DNA of 64,000 nt from Pseudomonas sp. p1(2021b) (GTDB taxonomy: Bacteria > Pseudomonadota > Gammaproteobacteria > Pseudomonadales > Pseudomonadaceae), in contig NZ_CP083746.1 of assembly GCF_020151015.1 (NCBI RefSeq), positions 817,001-881,000 on the forward strand. Direction: 5' to 3'. Positions 40,213 through 49,450 of this stretch are shown piece by piece. The notes under the pieces are model-generated. The model had not been told where the DNA came from, did not search any database, and saw only the letters and a program-made list of their open reading frames with translations. Position 1 is the first letter of the stretch, and each line of letters starts with the position of its first letter. The position numbers were made by a program, and so were the translations under genes.

Positions 40213-41424
40213 ATGCGCGACTGCGATAACAAGACCGGTTTTTCCACGCGGGCCATCCACCATGGCTATGACCCGCTGTCCCACGGCGGCGCCTTGGTAC
40301 CGCCGGTGTACCAGACCGCGACCTATGCCTTCCCGACCGTCGAGTACGGTGCCGCCTGTTTCGCCGGGGAGGAGAGCGGGCATTTCTACAGTCGCATCTC
40401 CAACCCGACCCTGGCCCTGCTCGAGCAGCGTATGGCGTCGCTGGAAGGCGGCGAGGCGGGCTTGGCGCTGGCGTCGGGGATGGGCGCCATCACCTCGACG
40501 CTATGGACGTTGTTACGCCCGGGCGACGAGCTGATTGTCGGGCGCACCCTGTATGGCTGCACCTTCGCCTACCTGCACCACGGCATCGGTGAGTTCGGCG
40601 TGAAGATCCGCCACGTAGACCTCAACGACGAAAGCGCCCTGAAGGCGGCCATCACGGCGAAAACCCGGATGATCTATTTCGAAAGCCCGGCCAACCCCAA
40701 CATGCAGTTGGTCGATATCGCAGCCGTGGCCGACGCGGTGCGCGGGCATGACATCCACATCGTGGTCGACAACACCTATTGCACGCCCTACCTGCAACGC
40801 CCGCTGGAACTCGGCGCCGACCTGGTGGTGCATTCGGCCACCAAGTACCTGAGCGGCCATGGCGATATCACCGCTGGCCTGGTGGTGGGGCGCAAGGCGC
40901 TGATCGACCGGATCCGCCTGGAAGGCCTCAAGGACATGACCGGTGCGGTGCTCTCGCCCCACGATGCCTCGCTGCTGATGCGCGGCATGAAGACCCTGAC
41001 GCTGCGCATGGAGCGCCATTGCAGCAATGCCCAGCAATTGGCCGAGTACCTGGCGCGCCAGCCCCAGGTGGAACTGATCCACTATCCAGGCTTGCCCAGC
41101 TTCCCTCAGCATGCGCTGGCCCAGCGACAGATGCGCCTGCCCGGCGGGATGATCGCCTTCGAGCTCAAGGGCGGCATCGAGGCGGGGCGGCGGTTCATGA
41201 ATGCGCTGCAACTGTTCAGCCGCGCCGTGAGCCTGGGCGACGCCGAATCGTTGGCCCAGCACCCGGCGAGCATGACCCACTCCAGCTATACGCCGCAGGA
41301 GCGCGCCCACCATGGCATTTCCGAAGGCCTGGTGCGCTTGTCGGTGGGCCTGGAGGACATCGAAGACCTGATCGCCGATATCGCCCAGGCATTGAAGGCC
41401 TGTGCTTTCTCGGGGCAACGCTGA
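40213..41424 (+). CDS. mdeA: L-methionine gamma-lyase MdeA
   Basis: MdeA is a PLP enzyme that splits L-methionine into methanethiol, ammonia and 2-oxobutyrate. The 403-residue protein follows the Cys/Met metabolism fold: K211 in SATKYLSGHGD binds PLP, and C116 in GRTLYGCTF marks true methionine gamma-lyases (Gly or Pro in cystathionine gamma-lyases). It is very like P. putida MdeA. Divergent from mdeR and followed by mdeB. Confidence 0.93.
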   Translation: MRDCDNKTGFSTRAIHHGYDPLSHGGALVPPVYQTATYAFPTVEYGAACFAGEESGHFYSRISNPTLALLEQRMASLEGGEAGLALASGMGAITSTLWTLLRPGDELIVGRTLYGCTFAYLHHGIGEFGVKIRHVDLNDESALKAAITAKTRMIYFESPANPNMQLVDIAAVADAVRGHDIHIVVDNTYCTPYLQRPLELGADLVVHSATKYLSGHGDITAGLVVGRKALIDRIRLEGLKDMTGAVLSPHDASLLMRGMKTLTLRMERHCSNAQQLAEYLARQPQVELIHYPGLPSFPQHALAQRQMRLPGGMIAFELKGGIEAGRRFMNALQLFSRAVSLGDAESLAQHPASMTHSSYTPQERAHHGISEGLVRLSVGLEDIEDLIADIAQALKACAFSGQR

Positions 41425-41428
41425 ACGC

Positions 41429-41518
41429 TGTGGGAGCGGGCTTGCCCCGCGATTGGGCCGGTCTTGCCATCGCGGTTGCCTGGCAAGCGCTTCGCGGGAC
41501 AAGCCCGCTCCTACAGGG
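41429..41518. repeat. REP pair between mdeA and mdeB
   Basis: TGTGGGAGCGGGCTTGCCCC and GCGGGACAAGCCCGCTCCTACA form an inverted pair. It lies inside the mdeA-mdeB transcript and may reduce or separate expression of mdeB. Confidence 0.88.
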
Positions 41519-41566
41519 ACCGCGAAATCAGACAGTGATGCGTTTGTTCTGCGAAGGGGACACCCG

Positions 41567-44260
41567 ATGGTGGCAATGATCAACCCGAACGAGCCATCCT
41601 CGGCTCAAGATGTCGATCTGGACAGCGACCCGGCCGAAACGGCTGAATGGTGCGATGCACTCGAGTCTACCCTGGCCCATTGCGGCCCGGCGCGGGCGCG
41701 CTACCTGTTGCAGCGCCTGCAGAACTATGCCCTGGAACTGGGTTTGGTGCGCGATGGCCAGCCGTTTTCCGCCTACCGCAACACCTTGCCGGTGGAGCAG
41801 CAGGGTGCCTACCCTGGTGACCTGGAGCTGGACGAACGCATCACCGGCATCCTGCGCTGGAACGCCCTGGCCATGGTGGTGCGGGCCAACCACGCCTACG
41901 GCGACCTGGGCGGGCATATCGCCAGCTACGCCTCGGCGGCGGAGATCTTCGAGGTCGGCTTCCAGCATTTCTTCCGGGGCGAGGGGGGAGGTGAGCAGCG
42001 TACCGGCGACCTGGTGTTCTTCCAGCCCCATTCGGCACCGGGTATCTATGCGCGTGCCTTCCTCGAAGGGCGGCTGAGCGAGGCGCAACTGGCCAACTAT
42101 CGCCAGGAGGTCGCCGGCAACGGCCTGTGCTCCTATCCGCACCCCTGGCTGATGCCTGATTTCTGGCAATTTCCCACCGGCTCCATGGGCATCGGCCCGC
42201 TCAATGCGATCTACCAGGCGCGCTTCATGCGCTACCTGCAGCATCGCGGCCTGGCCGACACGGGCTCGCGGCATGTCTGGGGCGTGTTCGGCGACGGCGA
42301 AATGGACGAGCCGGAATCCATCGCTGGCCTGACCCTGGCGGCGCGGGAAGGGTTGGACAACCTGACCTTCATCGTCAACTGCAACCTGCAGCGGCTGGAT
42401 GGCCCGGTACGCGGCAACGGTCAGATCATCCAGGAACTCGAGGCACTGTTCAGTGGTGCCGGCTGGAACGTGATCAAGGTGCTCTGGGGTTCCGAGTGGG
42501 ACCCGCTGTTCGCCCGCGACCATGAGCACGTGCTGCTGCGCCAGCTGGCAGCGACGCCGGATGGGCAGTTCCAGACCCTCGGCGCCAAGGACGGCACCTA
42601 CAATCTCGAGCACTTCTTCAACCAGCACCCGGCCCTGCAGCGGCTGGTGGCGCACATGAGCGCCGAGCAGATCAACGCTCTGAAGCGCGGTGGCCACGAT
42701 TTTCGCAAGCTGCACGCGGCCTATGCCGCGGCCAAGGCCTGCAAGGGCCGGCCAACGGTGATCCTGGCCAAGACCAAGAAGGGCTACGGCATGAGCAGTG
42801 CCGGCGAATCAAGGATGACCGCGCACCAGGCCAAGAAGCTGGATGTCCAGGCGCTGCTGGCGTTTCGGGATCGCTTCCACCTGCCGTTGTCGGACGAGGC
42901 GGTGGCGCAATTGCGCTTCTATCGCCCGGCCGATGACAGCCCGGAAATGCTGTACCTGCGCCAGCGTCGAGCGGCGCTCGGTGGGCCGTTGCCGGTGCGG
43001 CGCAGCGACTGTCGCCGCTTGCCCTTGCCTGACCTGGAAACCTTCGGCGGTTTCGCCCTGCATGCCCAAGGCAAGGACATGTCCACCACCATGGCGGCGG
43101 TGCGCTTACTCGGGCATTGGCTCAAGTCGCCGGAGCTGGGGCCTAGGGTGGTTCCGATCGTCGCGGACGAGGCCCGCACCTTCGGCATGGCCAGCCTGTT
43201 CCGGCAGATCGGCATCTATTCCTCGTGCGGGCAACGCTACGAGCCGGAGGATGCAGGCTCGCTGCTGGCCTACCGGGAAGCCAGGGACGGCCAGTTGCTG
43301 GAGGAAGGCATCACCGAGGCTGGGGCTATTTCCTCGTGGGTAGCCGCGGCAACGTCCTATGCGGTACATGGCGAGCCGATGCTGCCGGTGTACATCTACT
43401 ACTCGATGTTCGGCTTCCAGCGGGTCGGCGACCTGATCTGGGCGGCTGCGGACCAGCGTGCCCGCGGCCTGCTGCTGGGCGCCACGGCCGGGCGTACCAC
43501 CTTGGGTGGCGAAGGGCTGCAGCACCAAGACGGTTCGAGCCTGGTGATGGCCGCGCTGGTTCCCAATTGCCGAGCCTGGGACCCCTGCTTTGCCGGTGAG
43601 CTGGCGGTGATCTTCGACCATGCCGCCCGGCGCATGCTGGTGGAGCAGCAGGACGAGTTTCACTACGTGGCGGTGATGAACGAAAACTACCCACAGCCTT
43701 CGTTACCCGAGAGCAAGCATGCGGATGTGCTGCGCGGCATGTACCTGTTCGCCAGCCAGCGCTTGCTGCAGTCGCGTGGCACGGTGCGGCTGCTGGGCTC
43801 GGGTGCGATCCTGCGTGAGGTTGTCGCCGCCAGTGAGCTGTTGGCCACCGAGTGGCAGGTCGACAGCGAGGTGTTCAGTGTCACCAGCTTCAGCGAGCTG
43901 GCTCGCGAGGCGCGGGATGCGCAGCGCACGGCGGTACGCGGACAGGGCGCTGGGCAAAGCCATGTAGGCCGTTGTCTGGCCGGTGATGCGCCCGTGGTCG
44001 CGGCCAGCGACTATGCGCGGGCCTGGCCGCAGTTGATCGCCGAGTACGTGCAGGCACCCTACATGACCCTGGGCACCGATGGTTTCGGGCGCAGCGACAC
44101 GCGCCAGCAACTGAGGCGGTTCTTCGAGGTGGACAGGTTCAGTGTGGTGATGGCGGCGTTGTATAGCCTGGTCAGACAAGGGCGGTTGGGTGAGGGGGTG
44201 CTGGAGCAGGCGAGGGCGCGGTATGGCGTGGGCGAGGACATGGCGCCTTGGTATTGCTGA
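41567..44260 (+). CDS. mdeB: 2-oxoacid dehydrogenase E1 component MdeB (homodimeric, AceE-like)
   Basis: MdeB is an AceE-like E1 subunit that in P. putida decarboxylates 2-oxobutyrate, the product of MdeA. The 897-residue protein has the ThDP motif GDGEMDEPESIAGLTLAARE ending with NLTFIVNCNLQ around residues 240-280, and transketolase-like pyrimidine-binding and C-terminal domains. The ATG at 41567 was chosen for AAGGGGA 6 bases upstream; the frame is open further back through a REP. Partner E2/E3 subunits are not in the window, so it probably shares those of pyruvate dehydrogenase. The terminal part of the gene looks intact. Confidence 0.9.
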   Translation: MVAMINPNEPSSAQDVDLDSDPAETAEWCDALESTLAHCGPARARYLLQRLQNYALELGLVRDGQPFSAYRNTLPVEQQGAYPGDLELDERITGILRWNALAMVVRANHAYGDLGGHIASYASAAEIFEVGFQHFFRGEGGGEQRTGDLVFFQPHSAPGIYARAFLEGRLSEAQLANYRQEVAGNGLCSYPHPWLMPDFWQFPTGSMGIGPLNAIYQARFMRYLQHRGLADTGSRHVWGVFGDGEMDEPESIAGLTLAAREGLDNLTFIVNCNLQRLDGPVRGNGQIIQELEALFSGAGWNVIKVLWGSEWDPLFARDHEHVLLRQLAATPDGQFQTLGAKDGTYNLEHFFNQHPALQRLVAHMSAEQINALKRGGHDFRKLHAAYAAAKACKGRPTVILAKTKKGYGMSSAGESRMTAHQAKKLDVQALLAFRDRFHLPLSDEAVAQLRFYRPADDSPEMLYLRQRRAALGGPLPVRRSDCRRLPLPDLETFGGFALHAQGKDMSTTMAAVRLLGHWLKSPELGPRVVPIVADEARTFGMASLFRQIGIYSSCGQRYEPEDAGSLLAYREARDGQLLEEGITEAGAISSWVAAATSYAVHGEPMLPVYIYYSMFGFQRVGDLIWAAADQRARGLLLGATAGRTTLGGEGLQHQDGSSLVMAALVPNCRAWDPCFAGELAVIFDHAARRMLVEQQDEFHYVAVMNENYPQPSLPESKHADVLRGMYLFASQRLLQSRGTVRLLGSGAILREVVAASELLATEWQVDSEVFSVTSFSELAREARDAQRTAVRGQGAGQSHVGRCLAGDAPVVAASDYARAWPQLIAEYVQAPYMTLGTDGFGRSDTRQQLRRFFEVDRFSVVMAALYSLVRQGRLGEGVLEQARARYGVGEDMAPWYC

Positions 44261-44321
44261 GGCGAGGACTGCGTCCTCTATCGCGGCGCAAGGCGGGGAG
44301 CGTCGCCGTGTTTGGAGCGGC

Positions 44322-44340
44322 CTTGTGCCGCGAAAGGAGG
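44322..44340. repeat. Single REP-like unit after mdeB
   Basis: GGAGCGGCCTTGTGCCGCG is one REP unit of the same flavour as at 32711 and 48210, without a good inverted partner here (a weak one near 44270-44290, CGCGGCGCAAGGCGG). Confidence 0.55.
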
Positions 44341-44367
44341 GCGCAGCCCTCCCGGCGGTGTCAATGA

Positions 44368-44391
44368 AAAAGGCCTCTTGCGAGGCCTTTT
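44368..44391. terminator. Bidirectional rho-independent terminator between mdeB and zapG
   Basis: AAAAGGCCTC and GAGGCCTTTT form a perfect 10-base stem with a TTGC loop. T/A runs on both sides allow it to end mdeB (plus) and zapG (minus). Confidence 0.85.
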
Positions 44392-44397
44392 CGATGT

Positions 44398-44835
44398 TCA
44401 GCGCTTGAGCCCGTAGCTCTCGTCGAGCATGCCCGGCGAGTTCGGGGTCTTGGGCGCGTAGTCGCGAGGCACCTCGGCGGTGTCCTTCGGCGGGGTCAGG
44501 CGGTCACGTGGGCCCTGCGCGGCTTCGGAGTGCAGCGCGGCCAGCAGGCGCTGGCGGGTCAGATCATCCAGGGCCAGGCGGTTGGCGCCGTCGGCCAGGT
44601 GATCCTGCACGTCCTGGTAGCTCTGGGTCAGTTTCTTGACCAGGGCTGCAGTGCTGTTGAAGTGGGTGACCACTTCATTCTGGTAATTGTCGAAACGCTG
44701 CTGGATATCATCCAGCTGACGCTGGGTATTGCTGGGCGCTGCGTTGGGCAGCAGGCGGGCCACGACGAAGCCGACCACCACGCCGACGACGAGGGCCAGG
44801 GTCGGCAACAACCAAACAAGGAGCGAGAGTTCCAC
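44398..44835 (-). CDS. zapG: Z-ring/cell-envelope associated protein YhcB (ZapG, DUF1043)
   Basis: A 145-residue protein with one N-terminal membrane segment (LSLLVWLLPTLALVVGVVVG) and a coiled-coil region (about residues 35-95, QRQLDDIQQRFDNYQNEVV). These are the marks of YhcB/ZapG, which links cell division and envelope synthesis in gamma-proteobacteria. The C-terminal tail is Pro-rich (LTPPKDTAEVPRDYAPKTPN). It starts at a GTG with AGGAAGG upstream. Name by similarity; the role in Pseudomonas is little studied. Confidence 0.85.
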   Translation of the reverse strand: MELSLLVWLLPTLALVVGVVVGFVVARLLPNAAPSNTQRQLDDIQQRFDNYQNEVVTHFNSTAALVKKLTQSYQDVQDHLADGANRLALDDLTRQRLLAALHSEAAQGPRDRLTPPKDTAEVPRDYAPKTPNSPGMLDESYGLKR

Positions 44836-44970
44836 GAGTCCTTCCTCTATAAACGGCTTTGCTTTACGTTAACGGCTCAGACCTGCGCTGTATACCGCGA
44901 GCGATCGCAAATCAGAACAGAATTCTTCAGCTAGACGAGTCGACCCTTCCCGAGGTCACGGAGTTGTGCC

Positions 44971-45606
44971 TTGCTTATCCGCGAAACCCCCTTGTTCATC
45001 GATGGCCCCTGCGGCCAGCTGGAAGCCTTGTACCTGGATGTGGCCGATGCCCGCGGTGCGGTGCTGATCTGCCACCCGAACCCGGTGCAGGGCGGTACCA
45101 TGCTCAACAAGGTGGTCTCGACCCTGCAGCGCACCGCCCGCGATGCCGGCTACATCACCTTGCGCTTCAACTACCGTGGCGTGGGCCAGAGTGCAGGCAG
45201 CCATGACATGGGCGCCGGCGAGGTCGCCGATGCCGAGGCCGCCGCCGCCTGGTTACGGGCCAAGCATCCTGGCTTGCCGCTGGTGCTGATGGGCTTCTCG
45301 TTCGGTGGTTTCGTCGCCGCCAGCCTGGCCGGTCGCCTGGAAGCCGATGCTGTCGAGCTGCAGCATCTGTTCATGATTGCCCCGGCCGTGATGCGCCTGA
45401 GCGAGCAGTTCCCGCTGCCCCAGCGTTGCCCGCTGACCGTGGTACAGCCGGAAACCGACGAAGTCGTCGACCCACAGCTGGTATACGACTGGTCCGACAA
45501 GCTGCCGCGCCCCCATGAGCTGCTGAAAGTGGCAGAATGCGGACACTTCTTCCATGGCAAGCTGACCGATCTGAAGGATCTGGTGCTGCCGCGTCTTTCG
45601 AACTGA
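44971..45606 (+). CDS. Alpha/beta hydrolase
   Basis: A 211-residue alpha/beta hydrolase of the short, lid-less type. It has ICHPNPVQGGT early, the nucleophile elbow GFSFGG near residue 110, and the acid and His in VQPETDEVVDP and ECGHFFHG at the end. The start is a TTG at 44971, after GGAG at 44960-44963; no ATG or GTG in frame upstream. Sequence resembles the CocE/YcjY-like group; no substrate can be named. It lies 26 bases before trpS. Confidence 0.85.
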   Translation: MLIRETPLFIDGPCGQLEALYLDVADARGAVLICHPNPVQGGTMLNKVVSTLQRTARDAGYITLRFNYRGVGQSAGSHDMGAGEVADAEAAAAWLRAKHPGLPLVLMGFSFGGFVAASLAGRLEADAVELQHLFMIAPAVMRLSEQFPLPQRCPLTVVQPETDEVVDPQLVYDWSDKLPRPHELLKVAECGHFFHGKLTDLKDLVLPRLSN

Positions 45607-45631
45607 GCCAAGCCTGATCAAGCGATAACCC

Positions 45632-46981
45632 ATGACTACGCGCATCCTCACCGGTATCACCACCACCGGCACCCCGCACCTGGGCAACTACGCCGGCGCC
45701 ATCCGCCCGGCGATCCTCGCCAGCCAGCAGCCCGGTGCCGACTCGTTCTACTTCCTGGCCGACTACCACGCCCTGATCAAGTGCGACGACCCGCTGCGTA
45801 TCCAGCGCTCGCGTCTGGAAATCGCCGCCACCTGGCTGGCCGGCGGCCTGGACCCGGACAAGGTCACCTTCTACCGCCAGTCCGATATTCCCGAGATCCC
45901 CGAACTGACCTGGCTCCTGACCTGCGTGGCCGCCAAGGGCCTGCTCAACCGTGCCCATGCCTACAAGGCCTCGGTGGACAAGAACGTCGAGGCCGGCGAA
46001 GACCCGGACGCCGGCGTGACCATGGGCCTGTTCAGCTATCCGGTGCTGATGGCCGCCGACATCCTGATGTTCAACGCCCACAAGGTGCCGGTCGGCCGCG
46101 ACCAGATCCAGCACGTGGAGATGGCCCGCGACATCGGCCAGCGCTTCAACCACCTGTTCGGCCAAGGCAAGGACTTCTTCGCCCTGCCGGAGGCTGTGAT
46201 CGAGGAAAGCGTGGCCACCCTGCCGGGCCTGGATGGCCGCAAGATGTCCAAGAGCTACGACAACACCATCCCGCTGTTCACCAGCGCCAAGGACATGAAG
46301 GATGCCATCTCGCGCATCGTCACCGATTCCCGAGCCCCGGGCGAGCCGAAGGATCCGGACAACGCTCACCTGTTCACCCTGTTCCAGGCCTTCTCCACCC
46401 CGGCGCAATCGGCCGAGTTCCGTGAAGAACTGCTCCAGGGCCTGGGTTGGGGCGAGGCCAAGCAGCGCCTGTTCCAATTGCTCGACGGCCAGCTGGCCGG
46501 GCCTCGCGAGCAGTACCACCAGCTGATCGCCCGGCCTTCGGACCTGGAAGACATTCTCCTGGCTGGTGCCGCCAAGGCCCGCAAGATCGCCACGCCGTTC
46601 CTCGAGCAGCTGCGCGAAGCCGTTGGCCTGCGTTCGTTCCGCACCGCCGTGCAGGTGTCCACCGAAGTGAAGAAGAAGGCTGCCAAGAGCGCCCGCTTCG
46701 TCAGCTTCCGTGATGAAGACGGCAGCTTCCGCTTCCGCCTGCTGGCTGCTGATGGCGAGCAATTGCTGCTTTCGCGCAGCTTCGCCGATGGCAAGAGCGC
46801 CGGCGCCGTGAGCAAGCAGCTGCAGCAGGGCGGTGACGCCGATGTGCGCATCGAAGGCCTGGGTTTCTCGCTCTGGCTGAACGGCGAGCAGGTTGCCGAC
46901 GGGCCGCAGTTCGACAGCGTCGAGGCCCGTGATTCGGCCATCCAGAGCCTGCACGAGGCCCTGGCGCCGCAGCAGGGCTGA
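45632..46981 (+). CDS. trpS: Tryptophanyl-tRNA synthetase with C-terminal extension
   Basis: TrpS charges tRNA-Trp. The 449-residue protein has the class I motifs TGTPHLGN (residues 13-19) and [10 protein letters not shown] (near 203). The catalytic and anticodon-binding parts end near residue 340, the usual bacterial length (about 330). The extra 105 residues contain two short repeats ([20 protein letters not shown] and [19 protein letters not shown]) that resemble the DUF1508/YegP fold by eye. The extension is also present in P. aeruginosa TrpS. Role of the tail unknown. Confidence 0.95.
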   Translation: MTTRILTGITTTGTPHLGNYAGAIRPAILASQQPGADSFYFLADYHALIKCDDPLRIQRSRLEIAATWLAGGLDPDKVTFYRQSDIPEIPELTWLLTCVAAKGLLNRAHAYKASVDKNVEAGEDPDAGVTMGLFSYPVLMAADILMFNAHKVPVGRDQIQHVEMARDIGQRFNHLFGQGKDFFALPEAVIEESVATLPGLDGRKMSKSYDNTIPLFTSAKDMKDAISRIVTDSRAPGEPKDPDNAHLFTLFQAFSTPAQSAEFREELLQGLGWGEAKQRLFQLLDGQLAGPREQYHQLIARPSDLEDILLAGAAKARKIATPFLEQLREAVGLRSFRTAVQVSTEVKKKAAKSARFVSFRDEDGSFRFRLLAADGEQLLLSRSFADGKSAGAVSKQLQQGGDADVRIEGLGFSLWLNGEQVADGPQFDSVEARDSAIQSLHEALAPQQG

Positions 46982-47013
46982 GGCAATTCGCCGCAACGCC
47001 AATTGCCATTATG

Positions 47014-47046
47014 CGGGCCTGTCGCTACAGTGACGGCCCGTTTTTT
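47014..47046 (+). terminator. Terminator between trpS and zapE
   Basis: CGGGCC (47014-47019) pairs with GGCCCG (47035-47040) with extra pairs TGTCG/TGACG-like inside, followed by TTTTTT. Confidence 0.75.
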
Positions 47047-47065
47047 GTTGCCTCGCTAACGAATC

Positions 47066-48160
47066 ATGACGCCCCTCGAACGATATCAAGCAGATCTGAA
47101 ACGTCCCGACTTCTTCCATGACGCGGCGCAGGAAACTGCGGTGCGTCACCTGCAGCGCCTGTACGACGACCTGCTGGCGGCGCAGAACAACAAGCCGGGC
47201 GTGTTCGGCAAGCTGTTCGGCAGGAAGGAACAGGCGCCGGTCAAGGGCCTGTACTTCTGGGGTGGGGTAGGGCGAGGCAAGACCTACCTGGTCGACACCT
47301 TCTTCGAGGCGTTGCCCTTCAAGCAGAAGATGCGTACGCACTTCCACCGCTTCATGAAGCGTGTGCACGAAGAGATGAAGACCCTCAAGGGTGAGAAGAA
47401 CCCGCTGACCATCATCGCCAAGCGCTTCTCCGAGGAAGCCAAGGTGATTTGCTTCGACGAGTTCTTCGTTTCCGACATCACCGATGCCATGATCCTCGGC
47501 ACCTTGATGGAAGAGCTGTTCAAGAACGGCGTGACCCTGGTGGCGACGTCCAATATCGTCCCCGACGGCCTGTACAAGGACGGCCTGCAACGCGCGCGCT
47601 TCCTGCCGGCCATCGCCCTGATCAAGCAGAACACCGAAGTGGTCAACGTCGACAGCGGCGTCGACTATCGCCTGCGCCACCTGGAGCAGGCCGAGCTGTA
47701 TCACTACCCGCTCGACGATGCTGCCCACGAGAGCCTGCGCCAGAGCTTCCGGGCGTTGACACCCGAGTGCACCCAGGCGGTCGAGAATGACGTGCTGGTG
47801 ATCGAAAACCGCGAGATCCAGGCCATCCGCACCTGCGACGACGTTGCCTGGTTCGACTTCCGCGCCCTGTGCGACGGCCCGCGCAGCCAGAACGACTACA
47901 TCGAACTGGGCAAGATCTTCCACGCCGTGCTGCTGAGCAATGTCGAGCAGATGGGCGTGACCACCGACGACATCGCCCGCCGTTTCATCAACATGGTCGA
48001 CGAATTCTACGACCGGAACGTGAAGCTGATCATCTCGGCAGAGGTAGAGCTCAAGGACCTGTACACTGGCGGGCGTCTGAGCTTCGAGTTCCAGCGCACC
48101 TTGAGCCGCCTGCTGGAGATGCAGTCCCACGAGTTCCTGGCGCGAGCGCACAAGCCTTGA
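47066..48160 (+). CDS. zapE: Cell division ATPase ZapE (AFG1 family)
   Basis: A 364-residue AFG1-type P-loop ATPase. Walker A is GGVGRGKTYL (K72), Walker B is VICFDEFFVSDI, and the sensor is in LVATSN. ZapE in E. coli binds the Z ring, destabilises FtsZ polymers and is needed for division under low oxygen or heat. The N-terminal start MTPLERYQADL is standard. It follows trpS as in P. aeruginosa and is followed by a REP pair. Confidence 0.92.
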   Translation: MTPLERYQADLKRPDFFHDAAQETAVRHLQRLYDDLLAAQNNKPGVFGKLFGRKEQAPVKGLYFWGGVGRGKTYLVDTFFEALPFKQKMRTHFHRFMKRVHEEMKTLKGEKNPLTIIAKRFSEEAKVICFDEFFVSDITDAMILGTLMEELFKNGVTLVATSNIVPDGLYKDGLQRARFLPAIALIKQNTEVVNVDSGVDYRLRHLEQAELYHYPLDDAAHESLRQSFRALTPECTQAVENDVLVIENREIQAIRTCDDVAWFDFRALCDGPRSQNDYIELGKIFHAVLLSNVEQMGVTTDDIARRFINMVDEFYDRNVKLIISAEVELKDLYTGGRLSFEFQRTLSRLLEMQSHEFLARAHKP

Positions 48161-48172
48161 CCCAATGAATAA

Positions 48173-48232
48173 GGGGCCGCTCCTACAGGAGATCACGTAC
48201 CTTCTGTAGGAGCGGCCTTGTGCCGCGAAAGG
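48173..48232. repeat. REP pair between zapE and the GlxA-type regulator
   Basis: GGGGCCGCTCCTACAGGAG and CTTCTGTAGGAGCGGCC are inverse complements save for one or two bases, followed by TTGTGCCGCGAAAGG. It lies between converging genes. Confidence 0.85.
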
Positions 48233-48255
48233 GCTGCAAAGCAGCCCCCAGGGTG

Positions 48256-49260
48256 TCAGGCTTCCTGCATGAATTGCTGCCGATACTGGTTCGGCGACAG
48301 TTCGGTGTGCTGGCGGAACAACCGCGCAAAGAAGCTGGCATCGTCATAGCCCACTTCGTAGCTGATGGTCTTGATGCTCTTGCGGGTGCTGGAGAGCAAG
48401 CCCTTGGCCGTCTCGATGCGCAGGCGCTGCAGGTAGTGCAGGGGCTTGTCACCGGTGGCGCTCTGGAAGCGGCGCATGAAGTTGCGAATGCTCATGCCGT
48501 GGTTGCGCGCCACGTCCTCGAACCGGAACTTGTCGGCGAAGTGCTCCTCCAGCCAGTGCTGGATCTGCAGGATGATCAGGTCCTGGTGCAGCTTCTGCCC
48601 GCCGAAACCCATGCGCCCTGGGGTATAGCTGCGCTGGACCTCGTAGAGAATGTCCCGGGCCACGGCGCGGGCGACGTTGGCGCCGCAGAAACGCTCGATC
48701 AGGTAGATGTACAGATCGCACGCCGAGGTGGAGCCGCCTGCGCAGTAAAGGTTGTCGGCATCGGTCAGGTGCTTGTCCTGGTTCAGGCGCACGTTCGGGA
48801 AGCGCTCGGCGAAGCTGTTGAAGAAGCGCCAGTAGGTGGTCGCCTCCTTGCCGTCGAGCAGGCCGGCCTCGGCGAGCCAGAACACGCCACTGGCCTCGCC
48901 ACACAGCACGGCGCCGCGGGCGTGCTGTTCGCGCAACCACGGCAGGACCTGCGGGTAGCGTTGCTGCAGGGTGTCGAAGTCTTCCCAGAACGCCGGGAGA
49001 ATGATCACGTCGGCATCACCCAGGCCGCCATCGACCGGCACCTGCACATTGCTGAAGCTGTCTACGGGTTTGCCGTCCGGGCTCACCAGGCAGATGTCGA
49101 ACATCGGTTGCAGGCCCAGGCCCAATTGCTTGCTGTAGCGCAGGCTGGCCAGGTGGAAGAAATCCTTGGCCTGCATGAGGGTCGAGGCGAACACCTTGTC
49201 GATGGCCAGGATGCTGACGCGCCGCAGCGACGCGGAGGGTTGGGTGAACATCATTGTCAT
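48256..49260 (-). CDS. GlxA-type AraC family transcriptional regulator
   Basis: A 334-residue regulator. The N-terminal two-thirds (residues 14-205) is a DJ-1/PfpI-like domain (VSILAIDKVFASTLMQ; AVLCGEASGVFWLAEAGL with the nucleophile-elbow Cys of PfpI), and the C-terminal 100 residues hold two AraC helix-turn-helices (FEDVARNHGMSIRNFMRRF; SIKTISYEVGYDDASFFARLF). Members of this group often control amino-acid, choline or carnitine use; the target here is unknown. The three closely spaced ATGs (49260, 49254, 49251) cannot be told apart. Next genes give no clear hint. Confidence 0.85.
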   Translation of the reverse strand: MTMMFTQPSASLRRVSILAIDKVFASTLMQAKDFFHLASLRYSKQLGLGLQPMFDICLVSPDGKPVDSFSNVQVPVDGGLGDADVIILPAFWEDFDTLQQRYPQVLPWLREQHARGAVLCGEASGVFWLAEAGLLDGKEATTYWRFFNSFAERFPNVRLNQDKHLTDADNLYCAGGSTSACDLYIYLIERFCGANVARAVARDILYEVQRSYTPGRMGFGGQKLHQDLIILQIQHWLEEHFADKFRFEDVARNHGMSIRNFMRRFQSATGDKPLHYLQRLRIETAKGLLSSTRKSIKTISYEVGYDDASFFARLFRQHTELSPNQYRQQFMQEA

Positions 49261-49403
49261 TGTTCTTATAGGGTAGAGTGGTCAATCACCGGCTGGATCG
49301 TCTTATTTTTTGGCGATTATGTCTACCCTGGCATACCGCGCGGGTTCCTTGATGGGTGTACCCGCTTCCACAAGTGCTCGACAGGCCAGAAAGGCAGTGA
49401 GGC

Positions 49404-49430
49404 CCAGTGGGAGCGGGTTTACCCGCGAAC
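49404..49430. repeat. Single REP unit
   Basis: AGTGGGAGCGGGTTTACCCGCGAACAG carries the REP hairpin GCGGGTTTACCCGC. It lies after the aldo-keto reductase stop, upstream of the GlxA-type gene. Confidence 0.7.
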
Positions 49431-49450
49431 AGGGCGGCTCGGGGCTGCGC

